From the NCBI GenBank assembly GCA_015499995.1, contig JADNRV010000078.1:1-64000 (forward strand): a stretch of 64,000 nucleotides of DNA, written 5' to 3'. Numbering within the stretch: position 1 is the first letter of the stretch; every line of letters starts with the position of its first letter. Positions 57,016 through 64,000 of the stretch are shown here, in pieces. The translations under genes and the position numbers were made by a program. The notes beneath the pieces were generated by a model. It had not been told where the DNA came from. It worked only from the letters and a program-made list of their open reading frames with translations, and did not search any database. Origin of the DNA: Flammula alnicola (Eukaryota; Basidiomycota; Agaricomycetes; Agaricales; Strophariaceae).

Positions 57016-59433
57016 TTAATCCTCAAGGAAGAAGTAGTTTCCAGCCGCTGTTAGCAAAGAAGAAATGTTAGATTCCTGTCAGGAAAGCAAAATTTTGGAT
57101 AACAGACCCTTCTGCTCGCGATCCTTAATGCTGTTCATCTTGTTCACCCGCGGTCGGTAGTTTGTTGGGTCACGGCGGAAAGTAATCTCTAGTGATGCAA
57201 GGAATCTGTTCATTCCCGACAACAGCGATTGTGGTCTAGATGGTGTTTTATTGCAAAAATCAGCGAATCCATGGTATCATACTCTGGAATAAAAAGAACG
57301 CACGGTGTGGCTTTAGCACTGAGTGCAGGCTGGCCTTCGAACACGATAACTCGGTCGGCGAGGTATGTTGCCATGATGAAATCGTGCTCGATTACGAACG
57401 CTGTCTTCTTTGTGTGGAGGATGAATCTGTCATGTCAAGCTCGCGTTTAAATAACCCATAATGGAGCATAAAATAACGAGCCGCGACGAACCGTTTGATG
57501 ACTTTGCTAGCGATGATACGCTGCTCGGAGTCCAGGAAACTGGGAACCCATGGATTAGGAGAGGAACAGAGGATGATGATTAAGTTAGGGAGACTTACGA
57601 GCTGGGTTCATCAAGGAGGTACACAGCAACATTGGGCTTGCCTGCAGATATATCCGATGTCAGCCCTCGTCGTTGAGAAACGGGATTTTTTGCTCACCAA
57701 GCGCAAGTACAATAGCCACTCTCTGCAACTCTCCTCCTGAGAGTGTCTTGACATCCTGGTCCATGATGTTTTCCAGGGTCATAGGCTTAAGGACGTCAGT
57801 CTGGAACTGCGGGTGCAGGAACGCGGCCTTGATCTGCTTAAGCAGCAGCATCCTGACTGTACCCGGGAATTTTGGCGAGATCGTCTGTGGCTTCAAGCTG
57901 ACAGCCAGTGTCTGTTTATCGGTCTCCTCATCAGGCGTGTCGCCTGCGAGGAGCCGTACAAAGGTCGTCTTTCCTGTACCGTTCTCGCCCAACATGACGA
58001 TAATCTCGGAGTCTGTGAAACTTCCACCTTCGACTGTGAGCTTGAAGTTTCCGAGGGTCTTGGTCATGGATGGGTATGAATAATGACGTGTCTTGTCGAC
58101 GACCAGTTCTTCGGCTGTTTCTACCATCTTGAAGGAAAGGGATTCCTCACGGAAGCGCAGATTTTCGGTGGGAATGAAACCGTCGAGGAAGATGTTGATA
58201 CCTGCAAAGCGTATTAATTCAAAGGACTTTGCATTTAAGGAAAATGGACGAGCCTTCGCGGACGGATGAAGGCATGGTGACGACACCGTACATTGATGGT
58301 TTTCCGTACAAGCAACAAATGAAATCCGAAAGATAATCGAGCACAGACAAATCGTGCTCCACGGCGACAACATAGCAGTCCGGTGTTAACAAGGATCGGA
58401 TGACCTCGGCGGCCTTCAGACGTTGCTTGATATCAAGGTAACTTGAAGGCTCGTCGAACATGTATCTGCGAGGTCCGTCAGTAAGATGCGGCATGGAAGA
58501 AAGCCTTCACATACACATCCGCCTTCTGGATACAGGACATGGCGATGGCGAAACGTTGAAGCTCTCCACCGGAAAGGTGCGTAATTTCTCGGTCCAGCAC
58601 ATGGTTCAGCTCGAGCTCGTCACACATCTTCTGCTTGTTGTCCAGCTCGAGTTTGGAATCGAGCATCTGCGACACAGTCATAGATCCTTTAATAGCTTTC
58701 GGGATGTGGTCGACGTATTGTGGTTTAATCAAGGCCTTGAGATTGTCCTCCAAGACTTTGGTGAAATAGTTCTGAAGCTCAGAGCCTCGGAAATACTTGA
58801 GGATTTCTTGCCAATCTGGGGGATCCTACAGGACGTTCAAAAAATGAAGAATTTATGTTACAAGGCACGCACATCATATCGCCCAAGATTTGGCTTCAGC
58901 TTTCCCGCAAGGATTTTCAACGCTGTGCTCTTTCCGATACCGTTCGTTCCTACAAGTCCTAGGACCTGCCCAGGTCGTGGTGTCGGGAGACGATGGAGTT
59001 TGAAAGCGTTGGCGGTGTATCGATGTGTCACCTGGGACTCTAAGTTTGTTGGGAGATTGATGATCGCGATAGCTTCGAATGGGCATCTGGGCAAGCACAA
59101 ACTTTAGCATACGAAGAAACGTGAATACGAAGCAGATCTCACTTTTTTACACAGATACCACAGCCAATGCACAGAAACTCAGAGATGAAGGCGATCTTGT
59201 CGCTTGATTTAACCTCGATACAGAGTTTGCCTGAGGAAACTTTAGTCATGGATCCCGATGCCTTACACGACAGTCCATACCCATTTTTACTACTGGACAT
59301 GACTGAGACACTTTAGAGAGAACATTCCATTTATCAAGACGAGCGCGCGCACCTTTTTGCACTCTTGTGCACATCGCTTTGGTTTGCAGCGATTGGCGTC
59401 GACAATGGCGATACGAGTGATCTTGTCCGACAT
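57016..59433 (-). CDS. RLI1: ABC-type ribosome recycling factor RLI1/ABCE1
   Basis: Multi-exon gene starting [11 protein letters not shown] (59433) with about 11 or 12 exons; the first eight are 59433-59353, 59302-59281, 59230-59143, 59086-58873, 58825-58515, 58465-58254, 58201-57698, 57641-57599. The N-terminus holds two Fe-S cluster motifs ([15 protein letters not shown] and [15 protein letters not shown]). Two ATPase domains follow with Walker [10 protein letters not shown] and GENGTGKTT, signatures LSGGELQR twice, and LLDEPSS. The end reads [18 protein letters not shown] and NYFFLED. ABCE1 splits post-termination ribosomes and aids initiation, and is essential and universal in eukaryotes. 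The intron at 58253-58202 may start with GC rather than GT. It shares a 229-bp promoter gap with the parvulin gene. Confidence 0.95.
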
Positions 59434-59662
59434 TTCGACAGCCTTTCACTTGACTGGTGAATACGAAAAGAAGATGGAAAAGGATCTATACAAGAAAGGC
59501 GAGACGTCAGTCAACACAAAAAATTGATACGTTTAGTGTAGTTTGTCTAATCAGCACAGCCACATCCGTGTAATCGCCTTTCGGTAATTGGCTGGATCCG
59601 TCCTTGGACTTCACCCACAATCCGACGAGCTCGTTACTAATACGAGTAACAACGACGTGAAT
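59434..59662. promoter_or_regulatory. Divergent promoter gap of RLI1 and the parvulin gene
   Basis: The starts of two divergently transcribed housekeeping genes are 229 bp apart. No TATA box is evident, and the gap is too short for two fully separate promoters. Coordinated expression is an inference. Confidence 0.5.
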
Positions 59663-60249
59663 ATGGCAAAGAGACCTTCAGGATCGACAGACAAGAAAGC
59701 ATCAGACAAGACAGAAAAGAAAGGAAAGGCAAAAGCAACTGCCGATGATGGAGAGGAGAAACAGGCCAAGGTATTTCTTACTACACGTGGGTGGTCGTTT
59801 TATTGTTGAGGAACACTGAATTTGAGTAGGGAAAGGGCGCTCTGAAAGCAGCCACCGCCGTCAACGTGCGGCATATTCTCTGCGAGAAGCACTCCAAAGC
59901 TACAGAAGCTTTGCAAAAGATCCAGGTTCATGATCATACCGCAGTCGATTGACGCTACACGCTGCTAAGTCGTGCCCTATAGGAAGGCCAGGCGTTTAAC
60001 AAAGTCGCCCAGGAATACTCAGAGGACAAGGCCAAAAGTACTTTCTATTGATCTTTGCTTGGGCATATCTCATATTGCTTTGGTCCAGATGGTGGAAGTT
60101 TAGGATGGATGGTGCGAGGAAGCATGGTTGGGGCTTTTCAGGACGCGGCCTTTGCTCTCACACCGTCCACAGTCGACAAGCCCATTGTTTCCTCTCTTGT
60201 GAAGACTAACTTCGGCTACCACATCATCATGGTCGAGGGCCGTCGATGA
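59663..60249 (+). CDS. PIN4: Par14/PIN4-type parvulin prolyl isomerase
   Basis: Four exons (59663-59770, 59830-59925, 59983-60037, 60089-60249) encode about 139 residues. The N-terminal 40 residues are Lys-rich ([16 protein letters not shown]), as in human Par14. The isomerase domain then reads [58 protein letters not shown] and [12 protein letters not shown]. It lacks the phosphate-binding arginines and WW domain of Pin1/Ess1. Par14 proteins are known from rRNA processing and DNA-associated roles. The size and order match the family well. Confidence 0.93.
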
Positions 60250-60596
60250 TCAACTCCTCATTTACAGGATCCTCTTATCTCCGTTGGAAACCCGCAGCCC
60301 TGTTTGCAGTTTAAATCCTTCGGTTCTCGTCAGCAGCTTCAGAGAATTCTGTTAGCTTTAAACTACTACTGGAAGTACAAATTACACAGCCTGCATTATC
60401 GTGTACAATGAAGCTCGAATAAATATGCGTTCTAAGTACTAATGCTAAGATGAAGTGATAAAGATTAGGAACGGAGTGTCGACTGAGCCCTAAATCACGG
60501 GTGCCACAAAACTGTGGGTACGGTCGAGGAATCCGGAAAGGTAAAAAAATAAAGTAAACAAAATGGAATCGAAGAGAAAAGCGAGCCGTCGCACAA
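60250..60596. other. Tail-to-tail intergenic gap
   Basis: A 347-bp gap lies between convergent stops. It is AT-rich with short A and T tracts, and no gene or repeat was seen. Confidence 0.5.
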
Positions 60597-63500
60597 TCAA
60601 CTCCAACCGGGATAACGCTGAATCGCTCGCGTCGAACCAGGAGACACAGATGGCGGAGATGAATATGAAACAGGCCCAGGAGGAGGTCGCGAAGACGACG
60701 CAGATGAAGGTGGGTTGGAGAACACGGGATATGGATTCTCCCTCCGGATACCACCCTTTCCGTCACTCGAACCCGATGCACGACGTCTGTTAATATACGA
60801 CGTCGTGCCGTCCGGATTATAGAACCGGTGAGGACCCCAACTTGAGTTCGAGCGAGAATCAGTCGGAGACACCGTTGATGGATAATATGAAGTATGATGA
60901 GGTGAATCACCATATTGAGGAGGGTACCCATGGAGGTTCTGCATTGGGAGTTTTGGTGGTGACATTCCAGTGGGCGAATGGATGATTGGAGTTGCGTTAG
61001 GACCTGAAACTGGTATCGCTGGAATGTAGCCAGGACGTCCATTGAGGGGAGCAGGTGGCGAGGGATACATGGGTGCGAAATAAGGCCTCGACTGAGTCTG
61101 GGGCGATGACAAACCATAAGGACGACCTGATCCACCATCCGAATGTTTACTGGGAAAATAACCGCCTCGGTGCTCTGGTGGATTAGGGAAAGGATACTGA
61201 GCGTTTCTAGGCGGTGATGAACTACTATACAAACTCGGCCGCCGGTTGTCTGGAGGTAGATTGTTGCCCAATCGCGGCACGAGAGGTTGAGGAGGCAGCT
61301 GGTGGTGCGTCCTTGACTGCTCGTGGTGGTACTGTGGTCTCGGAATGGACGGTGGCACAGAATGTGGAGGAACACTATCTCCGAATGTATGCCTGCCAGA
61401 ATCCCTGACAGGGGTACCATGGCTAGAAAAGGACGATGAAGAGGTCGGCGGGCGGCTACGAGTGGAATCAAAGGATAGGGACGACATGGGAGGGGGTGTC
61501 GGATCTCTACTCGCAGTTAATGAGACAATATTCGGCGTGGACGGAGTCATCAATGCTCCAGAACCAGGATATGGCAACTCTTTCCAGGCTGCATGCAGAT
61601 CTGGAGTCGGAGAACGTTTAGGAGCGCTTGCAGCGATATTATCCAGGCCCAATGGGTTCATGTTGCTCCAGTAATAGTTGCTAACCTGGATTGTCGTCTG
61701 CCACGTATACACTCGATAATGAGCCACATAGGCCAACGCGCGCAGAGGGCAGACAACGCACCTTGTTGGGCATTGACGCAGCAATCCGCTTGAAATTGTC
61801 TCCATGTTGCGCGAGGAGAGATATAAACAGGCCTAACGTGACACGTCATATCAGGACACGATATTCTCGACTTCAGAGGGATGTCCACCGACTTTTATCG
61901 TCTTCCGACCACTGATTGACTGAAGGTACGACTTTGTCCTTCTTACTGCGGGCCGTTGATTCGCCTCCATCATTCGTGGTTGCAGGCAACACCTTGTCCA
62001 GTTCAGGTCCTGGTGACGGTGGCTCATCCGAAACTGTAGCTGCAGATTTTATCTTCCGCGTCCGCTTCACTCGTTTGGCTGGTCGTGGCTCCGATTCTTG
62101 CTCCTGAAAGACCAGATGGATAGGATAGTGATTAAGCTTGGTTAGTCACCATTAACAGCCTAGAGGGAACCTGCCAGCTTACTGGGGTCTCATCCTGGTG
62201 CACAGATGCAGGAGTGCTTTCAACAACGGGTGGCGTAGAGATGGATGGCGTCGGCGCCGCTGATGTTGGTGCCGATGTAGCAGCCGGAGTCGAAGCCACT
62301 GCAGGCGTGGCAGCAGAAGAGGTGGCCATCGTAGAGGGCGTTGCCGTTTTCCGTCTCCTGGGCCGCGTCGATTCCGGTTCTGGGGTGGGTGTGCTAGTAG
62401 GCGTGTCCTCGAACTGGACAGCATTGCGGCGGGCCTTCCTTCCCCTTGGAGCACGGGCGACAACCGGTGCAGATACGGATCCAGCGTTAGTGGGAGAGCC
62501 ACGATGTACCTCCATGTCGTGCAAAGCGATATCGACCAAAAGCCCATTCCCTTTCTTTTTACCCATCCCTCTGCGTTTCCTCTTGTTAGGCGCAAATTGA
62601 GAGACAACCTTGCGAAAATCGATGAACCGATTCTTGTGTAGGTAGTAATAATCGACACATTGTGCTGCTGTCTTGTTAGGAATGTAGTCGGCGATGATGC
62701 CGAACTGCTTGGGATGTGCCGCGAATTTGTCGATGAAGATTTTCTTCTCTTCATCGGTCCAGTCGTGAATCCCAGTGTGCGGGGCATAATATTGGCTGGG
62801 ATTTTCAATGAAGTGCGCTGTATCATCAAGAACGTAGTCAACTTGGCCATTGATAACCGATATCATGTCAGGTATCTTCGCAACGTTCCTCATAGAGAGG
62901 TGGTTGGGATCCGTTGCATCGTCGACTCCAAGGCTTGCAATTATCTGCTCCATTTCGAAATCTGAGCGCACTGCATCTGTGATTGCAGTCGACCGACGAG
63001 TCGTACGGCCCGTATGGTGCATCTCATGTTCCGATGCCAACGTCTTCTGTTGTTCGTTCAGAGCATTACAATGCGCACGCCACCTTTCCTGCAGCGAGAG
63101 ATACTCTTGCCGAAGCCGCGCAACCTTTTCATCGATTATCCCATGTCGCTGCTCCATGTATGCTGCGAGCAGCGGCCTTGTTTTGACAAACGAATCGATC
63201 CTGTCTTGCAATTCCTGCCCACTGAACATTTTATCGAGCAAGATGTCAGGCGTGGCAGTAGGATGGACTTCCAGAGGGGCGGATATTGATTGATTCGCCA
63301 GCAACACCGGATTGACGCGTTCCTCACGCGTTTGCCGATCGCAAAGCAGCCGCGTCATGACGACGATTCGCAACGCGTCTGCCTTCGACTTCGCATCGGA
63401 AAATGGGGGTATCTCTTCGAGTGTGGGTAAGGCACTTGGAAGCACGACAGGAGACATTGCTTCAATAATGGGAGTATCGGGAGGGATGGATTCAACAATG

Positions 63501-64000
63501 GGAGAATGCGTGGTGGGTGGGATATTAATGCCCATATCTTCATCATCGGGGCTCATGACTGGGGTGGGTATGTATGAAGGTAGGGGTTGTTTGATTTCGG
63601 TAACAACATTACTCTCTGGAAGGGTCTGGGCAACAATTGGCGGGCTTGGACTATTGGGAGAAATAAGCGTCGGTGCCACCGGGGCCGTGGGTATTAGCCC
63701 AAGAGCTCCATTTACAGCCATGACTATAGAAGCCACACTTTTTGCCTTGTCGGTCGTAGTGGGTGCTTCACTCGCGGGCTTCGAAGGGGTGTCTGACAAA
63801 AGATAAACGTAGCATTTTTAGCAAAGCAATTGGATATCATTGAATATTGCCTCGTACTTATGATACTCGAGTTTTGCTTGATTGCATTAGAAACTGAGGT
63901 GATAGGAAAGGCGGTGGTCGGTTTCTTTCCTACAGAAGTAACAATCTCTGGTGCTGCTTTTGTCTCAACCCCTGATTTCACGGCTGTTTGATCAAGAGTG
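60597..64000 (-). CDS. SNT1: SNT1-like double-SANT corepressor protein, 5' end outside window
   Basis: Five exons are in the window (64000-63867 partial, 63792-62183, 62103-61893, 61832-61762, 61697-60597), about 1040 residues with the start beyond the right edge. The first SANT domain is at about 62690-62800 (WTDEEKKIFIDKFAAHPKQF, then KTAAQCVDYYYLHK). The second is assembled over three exons: QWSEDDKS, LFISLLAQHGDNFKRIAASM, then TTIQVSNYYWSN. A DILLDKMFSGQELQDRI and long coiled region precede the first SANT, and a Pro/Ser/Tyr-rich tail of about 340 residues follows the second. NCoR/SMRT-type proteins such as yeast Snt1 scaffold the Set3 histone deacetylase complex. The stop is TGA at 60597. 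Confidence 0.88.

Noticed and set aside
60311..61471. A 386-codon minus-strand frame
   Set aside because: It is another frame of the Pro/Ser-rich tail of the SNT1-like gene. The correct frame is fixed by in-phase splicing to the second SANT domain.
62179..62850. A 223-codon minus-strand frame and a plus-strand frame at 62214-62600
   Set aside because: Both are out-of-frame shadows of the Ala/Pro/Ser-rich coding region of the SNT1-like gene.

Overview
The window is nuclear DNA of a filamentous fungus, most likely a mushroom-forming basidiomycete (Agaricomycetes). Genes are split by many short GT-AG introns (about 32 to 90 nt). Most conserved eukaryotic genes are single-copy housekeeping types, mixed with families typical of this group: SRPK-like kinases, fungal APH-type kinase relatives, C2-NACHT-ankyrin STAND proteins, BTB proteins and DUF6604 proteins. 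No bacterial, viral or organellar gene was seen. Family names come from motifs read by eye; no database search was run.

Layout. Bases 1-8000 are gene-poor and hold repeats: a 31-bp tandem repeat, perfect hairpins, a 0.47-kb terminal-inverted-repeat element, an inverted pair of about 170-bp MITE-like elements and a decayed PIF1/Helitron-type helicase piece. From 8 to 15.6 kb come an SRPK-like pseudokinase, a secreted protein made of two duplicated repeats with Kex2-type sites, a Yvh1 phosphatase and a small Ser/Pro-rich protein. From 16.6 to 22.5 kb lie a decayed gene with in-frame stops, the spliced RNA polymerase I/III subunit AC19, and gene-free, possibly retroelement-derived DNA. From 22.8 to 41.4 kb is the gene-rich core: CUE/ASCC2-like protein, RPA3, a broken SRPK/APH chimera, a DUF6604 protein, an SH3-PX protein with a BAR-like tail, a SET-domain protein, an aldo-keto reductase and an uncharacterised protein followed by its decayed tandem copy.

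From 43 to 57 kb there are a nested inverted repeat, a second helicase remnant, two uncharacterised spliced genes, a DNAJC17-like J protein, a truncated metacaspase, a BTB protein and a 15-exon C2-NACHT-ankyrin NLR-like gene with nine near-identical ankyrin repeats and two apparent frame breaks. From 57 to 64 kb are RLI1/ABCE1, a Par14-type parvulin in divergent orientation, and an SNT1-like double-SANT gene that runs off the right edge.

Functional themes are ribosome recycling and quality control (RLI1, the CUE/ASCC2-like protein, Yvh1 in 60S maturation), chromatin (SNT1-like, SET), DNA replication (RPA3), and a cell-death or self/non-self neighbourhood (metacaspase remnant, BTB, NLR-like). 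The most unusual loci are the Kex2-type repeat precursor at 9.9-11.0 kb and the NLR-like gene at 52-56 kb.
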